This document shows positions 35,500 to 48,109 of a stretch of 64,000 nucleotides of DNA, piece after piece. The notes under the pieces are model-generated. The model saw only the letters and a list, made by a program, of their open reading frames with translations. It was not told the origin of the DNA and made no database searches. Origin of the DNA: Adiantum capillus-veneris (taxonomy: Eukaryota > Streptophyta > Polypodiopsida > Polypodiales > Pteridaceae); the NCBI GenBank assembly GCA_014529385.2, contig CM043946.1:15329077-15393076 (forward strand), in the 5' to 3' direction. A program made the translations under genes and the position numbers. How positions within the stretch are numbered: position 1 is the stretch's first letter; the number at the start of each line of letters is the position of its first letter.

Positions 35500-37400
35500 A
35501 TTCTTAAGTCAAGCCAATTCTTATGTGAGATAGCATTAGTATGGTGTTAATTAGGTCGTTTTTCTTGAAATGATTGATATATTCCCATGCTGCGAAACAA
35601 TCAGAAGAGGAATACCCAATCATGTAGAGCAAACTGATACCCGTGTTCAATGTCGCCTTATGTGGTCGATTACTTTTCTTTTTAATGAACTCTGCAAAAG
35701 AGATATTTAGGTTATCCCTTTTCCAAATAAAACGGAGATCAAAGTCACCATTACAGGGATTGCATAACATAATTGAGAAGTCAAGGAATTGTTTAGAGGT
35801 GGAAAAGAACCCTAAAAAGTATTAAAACCGTTACCCAGAGTCAATTCAATTTTAAGACAATTAGGATATTTTGACGTATTTCATCGAAAAAGGCTTTGTT
35901 ATTAAGGCTAAGAATTTCATCCATGTATCTATAGGTGTGATTAAAACGAGAGAGTTCGTGGTTGATATTTTTATTTTTCATGGTTTCAAGAAACCACTTA
36001 TAATCAAAATAGGCTAGGTATAGGTTGCACATAAGGGGTGATCAAGAGAAACCCATTGGGCTTTGGTTATAGCAGTTGCCACCAAATTGTACAAAGCAAT
36101 TATCAAGAAGCCATGAAATGAAGTCATATAGTTTACTCTCATCAAAGTGAGCAATATGTGTTAAGTTAGTTTTTTTTAAATCCATCTAGGTTTATTAGCA
36201 AGGGAAATGTGAAACAGACCTATCAATTTAGCATTTCTAAATGCAATCTTAGTCATTATTTTTAAAATGTTTTTTAATCCAATATCACCATTGCGGGGAA
36301 TTTTTTTGTAACAAAGAGTAATGTTGGCAGAAAAAAGATGAAAATTTTGTTTGGGGAGGTTAAGAGTAACCTTTGTAAAGTTTTTTACAAGCCAAAATGG
36401 ATTGTAGTGGATCTTGAGAAAATCTAAACAGAGTTTTTGTTTTTTTGCACAAACCGATTCAAACTCATTCAATATAAGGTCAAGGCATAAAGTAATGTCT
36501 TTGGTAATATTTGTAAAGATTCCATTTGAGGCGTTCGAAGTCCATCAATTTTTTTATTTGCGATGTTTATAAGTAGGGAACAATAAAGGCAATTTGACCA
36601 TCTCAAGAGAATATCCAAGACTACTATAGTGATTTGAAATAATATTAGTGACGTCAATAGGAGATAAGTTAAGTAGTGGAAACTCATCCCCTGTTAGACA
36701 TAAGTGAGCAGCTTTCCATGCAAGGTTTTTACACATAAGAGTAGGGAAATTGGTTGCCTTATCAAGACTGACAATAAACCATTTTTGTGCGAGTTTTTGG
36801 AACTTAAGGCTGAAGTTGGGTGTGATCCAAGTGTTATCAGTATAACCAGTTATTTGGTAAAAGAGCCACTTTTTGAAAAAAACATTGTTTAACCAATTTG
36901 GTTAAGTCCAGTAGCGTTGCCTTCTATAGTCAGAGAGTGTTGACTAATTGAGTCAAACAGTTAAGTAAAGCTGAAAGGGCAAGGTAAGGGTTTTTTGGAA
37001 AAAAATCGGAATGTGGTTGAGACCTTTGGAAATAATCCTCTGAACTGTAGAATCATTAACAATTTAAAGATCACAAGTGCAGACGTGCTTTCCTTAATCA
37101 TCAAAGTCTTTACAAAATGCATCATACTTTTCACAAGAGCATACAGGACTAGTATTGTGGCGTAAAAAGTCATTGATGTACACTAGATTCTTAATAGGGT
37201 GATGATAAGTCTAGCCTATTGAGGCATTTTCTAACAGGTTATGATTACCAAAAAGTATATCAAAACACGCACAAAAGATAGATTTGGATGAAAAACACTC
37301 AAGGAGTTCATTCTGGTATAAACATGATTTGCCGCCGAACGTTTTTTGAAATACGCTTCCTCCCACAAGGGCCAAAAATTACCTCTGCATGGTAAATAAG
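35500..37400 (-). pseudogene. Penelope-like reverse transcriptase, heavily decayed
   Basis: Pieces in minus order follow a characteristic RT family. First comes a Cys-containing block (SPVCSCEKYDAFCKDFDD, then HVCTCDL and IVNDSTVQRIISKGLNHIP, about 37020-37150). FIVSLDKATNFPTLMCKNLA follows at about 36710-36790. Next are LPLLFPTYKHRK (about 36560) and NFHLFSANITLCYKKIP (about 36300-36350), where relatives have the FDFSTLYTxIP block with a catalytic Asp. Then come LYDFISWLLDNCFVQFGGNC and the MGF..SPLMCNLYLAYFDY block (about 36020-36140), and RYMDEILSLNN (about 35895-35930) where relatives have YxDD. RFIWKRDNLNISFAEF follows at about 35715. The family is common in invertebrates; its closest class appears to be Penelope-like elements of the Naiad/Chlamys kind, which is inference. 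The YMDE site would be inactive, and there are many frame breaks. No endonuclease was recognised. Confidence 0.6.
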
Positions 37401-38206
37401 TTACATGGCAAGGAGGTGTTGGATTGCAGTGTTTCTTCCTCTACCTCTAGTGAAGGTACGAGACTTTCCTCTATTGAAACTAGAAGAAGCCCCATGAGTT
37501 AGGAAAGATGCAAAAGAGCTATTGGGGGTGGTTCGTGAGTTAGGTCTTTTAAGTGATGGAGAATCCTCATCCTCAATGCAGGGTTTGAGTAATCCAAATA
37601 GCAGTATTAACACCCTTGTAGTTGGCATATGTGGTGAGATAAGTACCAGGTTCATCCAATTTGAGCTCTTTAAGAATGTCAAGCATCAAGCCACAAAAAG
37701 TATTGAAAGCAATCTGTACAATTACCAATGGTTTAGCTCGTCCACCCAGCCATGAGCAAATATGGGATAAATAAAAGTCTACAAGTTTTTTTGTAAAGAG
37801 ATGTTCCAAATGATTGAGATGTACCAATTAGCATGGCCAAACCACATAATGCAGGAATCACATGAGGCTTTTGGGTCAAGGAATTTTCAAGCACATTTTA
37901 AGTAAGATCGAAAGACATTCCAGATAGATTCGGTGTAGAAGTCAAGATTTCTCTTTGGCTAACTCCATATTTCCTTTTATGTGAATAATATAGGCCAGCA
38001 TTAGACGAACATTTAGAGTGATCAATAAAATTGAGGTTGAAAGGGGCCTTTATGAGCTCCCCTTTGTCTAGAAAAGTCGATGAAGAAAGAGAAGGCCATC
38101 TTCTTCCACTTTCCCGAGGTTGAATGAGGAAGTGAGAGAATTTGCTTCCTCCTCTTTGCTTTGCTAAGTTGAGAGGGAGAGACCCGTTACCAAGCTTCCC
38201 ATTCAT
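37401..38206 (-). other. Possible 5' region of the Penelope-like element
   Basis: Several short minus-strand frames lie upstream of the RT pieces, including an Arg/Ser-rich piece (SSFNRGKSRTFTRGRGRNTA at about 37420-37490). They may belong to the same element, but no GIY-YIG or zinc-finger motif could be made out, so the link is by position only. The DNA from 38207 to 38585 shows nothing. Confidence 0.25.
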
Positions 38207-38585
38207 TTCTCTTACTTCCTATCTGCTTCCCTTGACTCCCTTACTTCTCTCTTTGTCTTTGCCAACACACTTATAACCCCTCTTTTTGCTCGTACCCATC
38301 AATCATGGCACCGTGTGTCTGATGTGGCATATGATGAGCCTTGATGATGTGGCAATCGACAGATGGAGGTGCGCCAAAGTCGGTGATAATAGAGCCAAAT
38401 CAGAGTGCCTCGGGTTGCTAAGCAATTTTTGCTTCTTCATCACGCCCGTCTGAGCCCTCTACAGCTCAACACAAGGCCATTCCTTCCCTCCACATTGCCT
38501 CTGTGCTGCTCGATAACATCAGTCTTCATTTCCCCTTAGCCCATTCACATTATATAAAAAACAAAACCTAATTTTCATTAAACAA

Positions 38586-39450
38586 ACGACCATAGAGCCA
38601 TTGGCCTTGGGCAGCCATCCTCCAAGCAGCCAATGGCTGGCCATCTCGTTCGGCATACATGTCAACCTAGGTAGTCCCAAGCATAACGTCAATAGCCCTC
38701 AACTAACGATACCATCATGAAATCTTTTGCCCATCAAAGTGTTTCCCAAATAGCCACATGCCTTTAAAATGTCAGCATACGTGACCACATCTGGTGAGAA
38801 GCCATCGCTTTACATTCAATGGAAATAGCCCAGTGCTTCTTTGCCATAGCTAGCCTGGGCATATCTTGCAATCAACGTGTTCCAATAGATGACATTTGAA
38901 TTGAAAGTTCATCAAGAACTTTTTGTGCTTTCGGAAGGGAACCACATTTGACAACATATCGACCAAGTCAATGCTAAATCACAACAATTTTCTCCTAAAG
39001 ATCAATTTGCCCTTGCCCTATTTGGCATAATCTTGCAATCAATAGCTCCTCAAGCACTTTTTGCTCTCTTAAGTGCACATTGTTTGGCATACATATAACC
39101 TAGGACATCACCCAACATAAAATTTGGCTTGTATATCAACTAGGGAATTTTCCGATGCACCATATTTGGCCCAAATATCAACCAAACCAGTGTTGAGGTT
39201 AATTAATGCCAACCATGCATCACCAAATCACCACATTATGCATATATCTTGACCACTGTAGTATCAAGCATAATTCTGCTATTATAACCCGCCATCAATG
39301 CACTGTAAGAGATGGAATTCTGAACAAGATGCTGCTCAAGCACTTATTGCCCTCTAAAGTACACCGTATTAGCCATGAATCCTCAAGATATGACATACAT
39401 ATCAACCATGGTAGCCCAATAACAACTGCCAACAGTTTGTCTAAAAGTTG
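38586..39450 (-). pseudogene. Pentatricopeptide repeat (PPR) protein pseudogene
   Basis: On the minus strand, scattered over three frames, are typical PLS-class PPR phrases. VLEQHLVQNSISYSALMAGY lies at about 39285-39345, KVLEELLIARLCQIGQGQ at about 39010-39065, and KCGSLPKAQKVLDELSIQ at about 38905-38960. LIARYAQASYGKEALGYFH and GFSPDVVTYADILKACGYLG lie at about 38750-38880, and LMGKRFHDGIVS at about 38715-38750. PPR proteins bind single-stranded organelle RNA, one base per repeat, for editing or processing. At least three repeats can be traced, all broken by stops and shifts, with no start codon or E/DYW tail. The wording resembles the large PPR families of ferns and other early land plants. 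Confidence 0.7.
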
Positions 39451-39527
39451 ATAACACCCAGGAAGTGATATCTTCTCTGAGTTTCCCCCTTTGGATGTAG
39501 AGCATCACGACATCCACCCCCCCTTAA
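39445..39527 (-). repeat. Possible 3' LTR stub and polypurine tract of gypsy copy I
   Basis: Just after the integrase stop, the minus strand reads AAGGGGGGGTGGA followed by TGTCGTGATGCTC, the order expected for a polypurine tract and LTR start. The would-be LTR runs into the PPR remnant within about 70 bp, so it is truncated if real. Confidence 0.35.
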
Positions 39528-39565
39528 CCTGCACATCCTCCGACATGTGCCAACCGTCTTTTTCA

Positions 39566-42500
39566 TTAATTTGCATCATCAAAAGCTTCATTAGACACAT
39601 CGTCTGAAGCATACATATCATCATCATCCCTTGACTGTTGATCTAAGATTTGTTCCTCAAAATTGAACTCACCTTCCCGTTTCTTGAACATTTTGATCCT
39701 TTTCCCTGTAGTAGGCACCCTTAGCTCAGTGCCATTGAGCTCACATAAATTATATTCTGCATTGTCATAAGCATGAAGTACAACATACGGCCCAAACCAA
39801 CGGTTGACCATCTTCTCGATAGGAAAGTATTGTTTTTCCAAGCTACTATCATAAACGAGTACCCAATCTCCATCTTTGATAGCATAAGGCCGTAGTTTAT
39901 GCTTCTCATCAAATGCTACATTATTCTTCAACCTTACCTCCTTGAGCTTTTCTCTGGCTTGCTCAATATCTTCTTTACGCCTCTCAAGTTGGCGAATACG
40001 CAAAGCAAGTAAACCTTCTATAGACATACCTACTTCCCATGGAATTATAGTCCAAGACATAACCGCCTCCTCTGTAGGCATAATGGGCTTTTGCCCATGC
40101 ATCAATTTAAATGGCAATAACCTGTAACAGAGCTATGCTTAGTGCCATCAACCTGTAAAGCAAACGGTAGCAACTTAGGCCAATCACCAATATGTACTCT
40201 GCATGCCTTTGCTAAAGCCTTAACAATAGGTGGATGACCTCTTTCACTTTTCCCATTACCCTCTAGATTGTATGTTGTAGTAAGAGCCAATTTGATGCCC
40301 AAACGAGCAAAGAACTCACAAGATTCATATGCATCCAACTCTCCTCTATTAGCAATGATTTTACCAACACAACAATACGTGGAAATTACATCTTCAAGCA
40401 AAATTTGCATACAATACTTGTAGCTTTTGTACGCAAAGAACTCCGTTCAACCTGGTTTGTGAGATCTTCTCTAGCAAGAGCAATCTACCTCATCTGCCAA
40501 ACCCCCACTAGCATTGTAATCAAATCTACTACCTACTTGTAATGCATAGCTAGTGGATAAGTAGGATGTAGTCCATCTTGATGTCGTACATTAGAATATT
40601 GATGGCACACTTGACAAAGTTTCCACTATCTTTATACATTCCTTTCCACCAATAGCGGTCCTTGATTTTGACGAAAGTTGTCATACCCCTATGTGTCCAG
40701 CCCATAAGCTTTCATGAAACTATTTAATCACCTACTATTGAGTTGCTTTATCACAAACAACCCGTTGTGGTACCCCTCCTGAACGCTTTGGTTGCTTCCA
40801 CAAATGACCATCTCTCAAAAAGTAGGCATAAGCCTTTTTCCTAATCCTTTTGTACTCTTGATCACTCCATCCCTCCTGCCTGGTAAGAGTGCTGAGGTAG
40901 CGGCCCATCAAAAGCCATTCACCATCATACATCCCTTTAGAAAAAACTTCAAAAATGCGAACAAGAGTACCACAACTTGCGTGTAAATGAGAAGAGGTGT
41001 AGAACTTTAAGCCCACATCATCATTGGTGGTAAGCATCTCCTCTTCATATTCATACCTGGCCCTTGAAAACATATCTATTACAAGGTTATCTCTGTGTGC
41101 AATATGACAAAACTCAGGATTAAGAGACTTAATAATAAAGGCTATCCATCACAACATTGCAATGTCCGGAGTAGAGCAGTTTGCTATCATCCCTATCAAT
41201 GGAAAACAATCTGTTTCTACCACAATTGAAGTACCTATGAAATATTCTTTGCCAGACTACAGGGTGGTAGCAACACCCCAAAGTTCTTTCTTAATCTGTG
41301 AGTAACCTCTTTGACCAACATTAAGCACTTTTGCTCCAAATTGGACTGCGTACCTGTGACCATCTTCATCATCTTGATCTATAGCCCACCCAATATCTGG
41401 GCTAGTGTCAACAATTAAGATCACTGGCCTTCCACACTTATAGTCAACATTTCTCAAGGTACGAGCCTCAAGAAGCATCTTCTTCAATCTTTTGATGGCC
41501 ATTATATGAGCTTCTTCCCATACAAACCTTTTACCCTTCCTTAGCAATTGATAAAGTACCTTTGCAACATGAGCATAGTGTGGCAGCCAAATACGATAAA
41601 ATACACATGCACCCAAAAACCTTTGAACCTTAGTAATTGATGTGGTGCATGTCTCTTTCATATTTTTTATAGCTTCAACTTTAGTTGAACTCGACCATTT
41701 CCCATCTAGACCGCACATATGCCCCACAATTGAAACCTCTTTAGCACCAAAAATTGTTTTTTTCCTTGAAAGTGTCAAGTTAACTTCTTCAAGCTTGGAT
41801 AAAATGGCATCATTGTCAACAATATGTTGGGTAACAAACTGTCAGCACCTCCTCTGATCTTTTACCTCATCTTTGAACCTTCTTCACATCCCTTGATTGG
41901 AAGATCATAAATGAAAGACATAGTAACATGAGGAATAAAATCCCCTCAGCACCTTATTCATACCATTCATCATATGAGCTACAGAGTTAGTAGCACCCTG
42001 TGGTAGAGTGCGCATCCTTACCAACCCGAGAGGTGTACGCATTGTAGTAAGATCCCTGCTCTCCAAATCAAGCTGAAATTGATCATATCCTTAGTAAAGA
42101 TCACCCATAGAGTAGATAGATCTACCTGCAAAGGCTTCATCAAACTCATCCACGATTGGACATGTACCTACATTGCGGATTCTTACCTTAATGATCGCTT
42201 GAATGGAACCTTAGGGTACCATTCTTCTTTAGAATAGTAAACCATCGATTAAAGTATGGTGCACATGATGGTTCCAAAACACCCATCCGCATCTTCTCAT
42301 TGAGCAAATCTTTAGTGAACTTATGCCCAATGTTCTTTGGATCTCTCAGCATAGGCTATCAAGAAGCTTTCTACATCACTCCATCACTTCCTTCTAGCAA
42401 AGGTGTAGCCATCGGGCTTATCTTCTTTGGAAACAACTTTATATTTTGTCTCCACATGGACTTCAACTACTTCACCCAAACCCTCCTTTATATGTGTAAG

Positions 42501-43060
42501 TGCTTCATATATATCCAGTTTTTCATACATGTGCAACAATGTCCGTTCCACTTTGTAACCTGCATTGCTTGATCTCCTTTAGCTCTGACATAGTATCCAC
42601 ATAGGAGACCTCTTCAAAGATTCGTGAAATAACATCCTCAAATTCAAGCACATCACATCCTTGCAATTCACTTTGAATACTTGAAACATATTGTTTTCCC
42701 CATTTAGGTAGCTCATTAAAATTCATGTATGACACCGAACCCTCAGATGTTAATCCCAAAACCCCCGAAGATAAAGTCCCTCTTTGCAAGAGCTTCCCCT
42801 CCTCGGTACCACCATAGTCCTGCTCTATAGTGGCACCTCGAGAAAATCTTGTGAAAACCTGTGTTCTTTGAACTCTTTGCGTATCTTCGACAATGGATGA
42901 TCATGTAGGTTATCTTTGTTTCTAACATGATCAACACACACAATAAAAAACTGAACAACCCTTTTACTATCCCTACTCTGGATCCTTGCATAGGCTGACC
43001 CATCATCTAATACCTTTGTCTCCATGCGTACAACCATAATGTATGTTTGTCCCAAAATCT
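39566..43060 (-). pseudogene. Ty3/gypsy pol, copy I
   Basis: In minus order, an upstream region lies at 42300-43055 (MGQTYIMVVRMETKVLDDGS and others). RT remains lie at 41860-42200, where the active-site block reads FIYDLPIKGC in place of FxDDxPIKGC. The end of RT and RNase H lie at 41257-41778 (QRFLGACVFYRIWLPHYA; VILIVDTSPDIGWAIDQDDE; FGAKVLNVGQRGYSQIKKEL). A zinc-binding/spacer part lies at 40735-41073 (KKAYAYFLRDGHLWKQPKRS). The integrase core lies at 40102-40410 (TTTYNLEGNGKSERGHPPIV) and its C-terminal part at 39566-40117 (YAIKDGDWVLVYDS; NRWFGPYVVLHAYDN). Frame breaks separate the pieces. It faces the same way as copy II. Confidence 0.85.
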
Positions 43061-46000
43061 TTCGTCAACATTTATGTTTTCCATGGAGACACTCTTCAAG
43101 ACATAGCTACCTCGTCTATAGCCATGACTGGTTTTTGTCCATACATAAGCTCAAATGACATAAAGCCTGTACAAAATTGTGTAGTTTGGTTAGCCCACAA
43201 AGTAAAAGGTAGAAGTTCAATCCAATCACCAATACACCCTTAACATGCCTTCACCAAAGCTTTGACAAAATGCGGATGACCTCATTCACTTTTCCCATTA
43301 CGTTCTGGATTGTAAGCTGTAGTAATAGCCAATTCAATACCCAACCGGTCAAAAAACTCACGAGATTCATTTGCATCTATCTCTCCTCTATCAGTAGTAA
43401 TCTTCCCAACAAAACCATATTTGTTAATCACATCTTCAAGCAAAACTTTGCATATTGTACTTTGTAACTTTAGTATGCAAAGCTTTGCCTTCAACCTCAT
43501 TAGTGAGATCTTCTCTAGCAAGAAAAATATATCTCATTTAATTTTCCAAACACTCACTAGCATAATATCAAATCTCCAACCCACTTAGAATGCATAGCCA
43601 ATGTATAAGTAGGATGCAACTATCTTGATGCTGTACATTTGAATATTGTTGACATACCATGCAAGTCTCTACAAACTGAACAATATCTTTTTACATACCT
43701 TTCCACCAATAACGGTCTTTGATCTTGACAACTGTTGCACAGACACCTTTGTGTCGTGCCCATAAACCCTCATAAAACTGTTTAATCACATGTCGCTACA
43801 TTGATTTATCACATAAAACCCATTGCGGTACTCCTCCTTGGCGATTTGGTTGTTTCCACAAACGACCATCCCTTAGAAAGTACCCATAAGCCTTTTTCTT
43901 GAACCTCTTGTACTCTTGATCACTACATCCCTCTTCTCTAGTAAGAGTGCTAAGATAGAGGCCTATCAAAATCCATTCTCCATCATACATCTTTTCATTA
44001 AAAAACTACAACTTGTATGTAAATGAGAAGAAGTGTAAAAATTTAAGCCCTCACTATCACTTGTGGTAAGCATTTCCTCTTCATCTTCATGCGTGGCCCC
44101 TTGACAACATATTTGCCACTGGGTTATCTCTACCTGTAATATAACAAAACTGAGGGTTAAGAGACTTAATGAAAGCTATCCATCACATCATAGCAATGTC
44201 CACAGTAGAGCGCTTTGCAATCATCCCTATCAATGGCAAACCACCTCTTTCTATCATGACTAAAACCCCAATAAAATAACGTTAGGGTAGTAGCAACACC
44301 CCAATGTTCTCTCTTAACCTGTGGGTAACCTTGTTGATAGGCATTAAGCACTTTTTCTCTAGATTGAACTGCATACCTATGACCTTCTTTATCATTTTGG
44401 TCTATAGCCCACCCAATGCATGTGGGCTAATGCCAACTATCAAAATAACGGGCCTTGCACATTTATAGTCAATTTTTCTCGAATCTCAAGGTAGGAGCCT
44501 CGAGAAGCATCTTCTTTTGTTTCTTGAGGGCCTTCATATGAATTTCTTCCTTTACAAACCTTTTTCCTTTCCTTAATAAGTGATAAAGTACCTTTGTACC
44601 ATGAGCGAAGTGCGGCAACCAAATAAGGTAAACTCACACATGCATAAAAAATTTAACGAACATTAGTAACTGATGTGCATGACTCCTTCATCTTTTGTAT
44701 AGCTTCAACCTTAACTAGACTTGGCCGTTTTCTACTTGGAGCACACATATGCCCTACAATCAATATCTCTCTGGCACCAAAAATCAAATTTTGGCCTAAA
44801 AGTGTCAAATTACCTCTTCAAGCTTGGATAGAATAGCATCACAATCTACAATGAGTTGGGTAACAAATCTTTTGTACCCCCTCCGATATTTCACCTCATC
44901 TTTTAAACCTTCTTAACAAGCCTTGATCAACAAATCATCAATAAAGGGAATAGTAACATGAGGAATAAACTCTCTTAGCACTTTATTCATACCATTCATC
45001 ATATGAGCAACAAAATTAATTGCACCTTGAGGTATAGTGCACATCCTTACCAACCTAAAAGGGGTACACATAGGAGTAAGATACTTTCTCTCCAAAGCAA
45101 GCTGAAACTGATGATAACTTGAGTACATATCACCCATAGAGTAGATAGCCCTACCTGCAAAGGCTTCAATACATTCATGGGCAATTAAACATGTGTCCAC
45201 ACTTCAAATTGTTACCTTATTTATCATCTACATGCCCTGTATAAATTGCAAAGAACCATTCTTCTTTAGGATGGTAAACCATTGATTAGAATATGGTGCA
45301 CATGAAGGGCTCCAAAATACCCATACGTATCTTCTCATTGAGCAAATAAGTAAGCTTCAACAAATGAGCTTTAGGAATGGGAATAGAATGTAAATTCTAT
45401 GGCATATGAGGAACTATAAATATAACCATAGGTGCAACAACATTTGGATCTACACATCCAATCTCACTTGGCTTAAAAGAAAAATCCTTAACATGTCCCG
45501 CAAGCATCTCCTGAAAGCACTCAATTTCCTCTTCAGTAAGAGAACCATCTTCACCAAGTCTCAATTGCTTCAATGTTTCTTCAATAAATTTATGGCCAAT
45601 ATTCTCTGAGTCCCTTAGCATAGGTTTTTATGAAGCTTTTTCTACAACTTCATCACTTCCTCTTGGCAAAGGTGTAGCCATTGGTCTCACCTTCTTGGCA
45701 ACAGTCTTATACTTTGTTTGTACCTGTACTTCAATACCATCATCAAAGTATTCTCTTACTTGTGTCTCTTACCTAAATTGATTAATAACCTCAAGCTCTA
45801 ACATTGTATCCACATAAGATACTTCTTCAAAGACTCTTGAGATAACATCCTCAAGTTTAAGTACATCATAGCCCTGCGATTCACTTTGCACACTAACAAC
45901 ATACTTCTTTTTCCACTTTGGTAATTTGTTAAATTTCTTGTATGAGACTGAACCTTCAAGGTTTCAGTTAACTGTACAAATCCTGAAGAGAAAAGTCTCT

Positions 46001-46064
46001 TTTTGCAAGAACTTCCTCTCCACTGCACCACCATAGTCCCTCTTTATAGTGGCACCTCAAGAAA
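43061..46064 (-). pseudogene. Ty3/gypsy pol, copy II (3' part)
   Basis: This is the same family and order as copy I. The pre-RT part lies at 45397-45621 and 45798-46034. RT lies at 44913-45200 (IYSMGDMYSSYHQFQLALER; RMCTIPQGAINFVAHMMNGM; PFIDDLLIKAC, with the Asp pair kept). RNase H lies at 44166-44640. The zinc-binding part lies at 43796-43990 (KKKAYGYFLRDGRLWKQPNR). The integrase core lies at 43282-43521 (KITTDRGEIDANESREFFDR; AITTAYNPERNGKSE) and is cut off at about 43061, where copy I begins. It continues beyond the inserted copia element at 56735. Confidence 0.85.
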
Positions 46065-46830
46065 TGTTAGAAAATAAGACGTAGCTAAAAAGATTTTTGA
46101 GTAGATTACTTAATGGAGAGAGATAGATTTCACACACAAGAGATTATAGAGTAGAGAGAGAGAGAGAGAGAGTACACACGATATACGTGGTTCACCCAAT
46201 GTGGGCTACGTCCACGGGAAAGCAGCCACTCAATGGCTTTAGCACTTCAAAAGAAGAAGTAGTTTACAAAGGGATTAAACCCTTGATAGAGCTCCCGCCT
46301 TGCTTCACTCTCACCACCTCACACTCACCTTGTTGCATCAACTTCACACTATAAAATGTGTGTAGAAATGGCCTCCTTTTATAGGCCAAAAGGGCTGCCC
46401 TCTCTTATGAGAGACAGCCATGTGTAGCCGCCCTTGTGCGAATAAGTCCAAATCGGACCCTCCAATCTGCCCATGTGTGGCCGCCCTTGAGAAGACAAGT
46501 CCGCTTTTGAATTCAGCCACCGGCCACCGGCCATTGACTTCCGACCACCGGCCATCAGCCATTGACTACCGGCCACCGGCCAACCGATCGGTTGTTTTCC
46601 GACCACTTTCCGGCCGCTGTCCGGCCATAATATTCCGGCGGAAAAAAAGTCTCGGGGGCCTCCGCCCCCGAGGCCTCTAAAGTTGCCTCTGATTCTTGTC
46701 CGTGAAAATTTTGGTTTTCGGTGAGTGATTTTCCTTCATGCACGATGGCTTCTCTTCATAATGGGGGCCTTACAAATGTGCGCTTTTACCACAGAAAATT
46801 ACAAGGGTAAATCAGGCTCCATACTTAACA
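46065..46830 (-). repeat. 3' LTR of outer copia
   Basis: This 766-bp LTR reads TGTTAAGTATGGAGCC...TTTTCTAACA on the minus strand. Compared with the 5' LTR it has extra copies of ACCGGCCA-type units (about 46515-46585). It also has an extra GC-rich palindrome (CGGGGGCCTCCGCCCCCG, about 46651-46676) that is absent from the partner. Confidence 0.93.
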
Positions 46831-46890
46831 ATCTCCCACTTGGAGACTGATCTCCAAACCAAACCTGTGACTGCTTTCCATTCTGGCTTC

Positions 46891-47431
46891 TTATCCTTGA
46901 ATGCCGATTGAAGATGAGCAAAAGCTTAACTTCTCCTTGTTGACCACCTTTGTAAACATGTCTGCAGGATTTTCACTTGTATGCACCTTTCCTAGCTTTA
47001 GCTGTCCCTCTTCCAAAAGAGTGCGTATGAAGTGATATCTCACCTCAATGTGCTTTGTCCTTGAATGAAAGGCTGAGTTCTTCGCAAGATGGATAGCGCT
47101 TTGGCTATCACTGTACAAGACACAATTGTCTTGTTTGAATCCAAGCTCTTCTAAGAATCTGTGAAGCCACATAATTTCTTTGCTTGCCTCCGTCATTGCT
47201 ACATACTCTGCTTCCGTGGTAGAAAGTGAAACCACTTTCTGCAGCTTTGAAGCCCAGCTTACTGCTGTGCCTCCAACCGTGAAAACATAGCTAGTAGTGC
47301 TTCTTCGAGTATCTTTGTCACCTGCTATATCTGCATCAGCATACCCTTCTAGAAAAATATCAGTTCCTCCAAAATACAAAGCATTTGTTGTTGTCCCTTT
47401 TAGATACCTAAGTATCCACTTCACAGCTTGC
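46891..47431 (-). pseudogene. Outer copia RNase H domain
   Basis: This continues the pol frame that stops at 52618. It reads QAVKWILRYLKGTTTNALYF, EGYADADIAGDKDTRRSTTS, VSLSTTEAEYVAMTEASKEI and LYSDSQSAIHLAKNSAFHSR, the full copia RNase H with its Asp/Glu/Asp residues. It ends with PADMFTKVV near the polypurine tract. RNase H removes the RNA strand during reverse transcription. The join is broken by the inner copia at a CTTGC duplication. Confidence 0.93.
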
Positions 47432-47710
47432 TGTAGCCATGTAGTAGTGTTAGTGTGTATACGCGCTTCACCAGGGGCACTTTTCTCCCACTGGGTTTTT
47501 CCCCTTGGATATCTGGTGTGAAAGGACACCTTATCTATTAGGGTCACATATAAGCTTTGTAGCTCTGAGTTTGTATATACTCTATTATTCCAATACAGAG
47601 AGATAGACTACAGAGATCTCGTACGCAAGCTCTGTGTTTTCTCCTTCTCCATCTTCTTCCTACTCTGAGTTGTTGTCTTCCTTCTGTTTCCTGTTTCATC
47701 ATCTTCAACA
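47432..47710 (+). repeat. 5' LTR of inner copia
   Basis: This 279-bp LTR starts TGTAGCCATG and ends TCTTCAACA; the partner at 52339 differs at seven sites. Confidence 0.95.
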
Positions 47711-47712
47711 AT

Positions 47713-47724
47713 TGGTATCAGAGC
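47713..47724 (+). other. Primer-binding site of inner copia
   Basis: TGGTATCAGAGC, two bases after the LTR, complementary to initiator tRNA-Met. Confidence 0.93.
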
Positions 47725-48109
47725 AAGGTGATTTCCAGAGCCTCTACTTGCGTTTTCGCGTCCGCACGCGCAATCGCAGTTTTCAGGCAGTTTTTGGAAA
47801 ATTTGCTCGTGGGAGCATCCTCAACGTTCCGGGAGTATTCTGGTTAGGTGACCTGGGGTTTAACCCCCCTTTCGAAGCCGTTCGAGCCCTCAAAATTTTG
47901 TTCCGAGCAGCGTAGCAGAAGTTACTTTTCGGAGGCGTTTAGATCAAGAGGGTGTGCTTTTTGACAGATTTTCTTCAGGTAAACAGTTCTTTTGGGAAGC
48001 ACCTTGTCTTAGCTTTGTGCTGAGATTTTGTGTAGAGTTTTGCTTGGATTGGAAAGGAGATTTGTGAATCTCTTGGAGGTTCTTTTGCTCTCTTGTGTGC
48101 ATCCACAGT

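Noticed and set aside
37401-38206. GIY-YIG endonuclease expected for a Penelope-like element
   Set aside because: The three minus frames were read by eye and no GIY...YIG pair or zinc-finger cluster was found, so it is not claimed.
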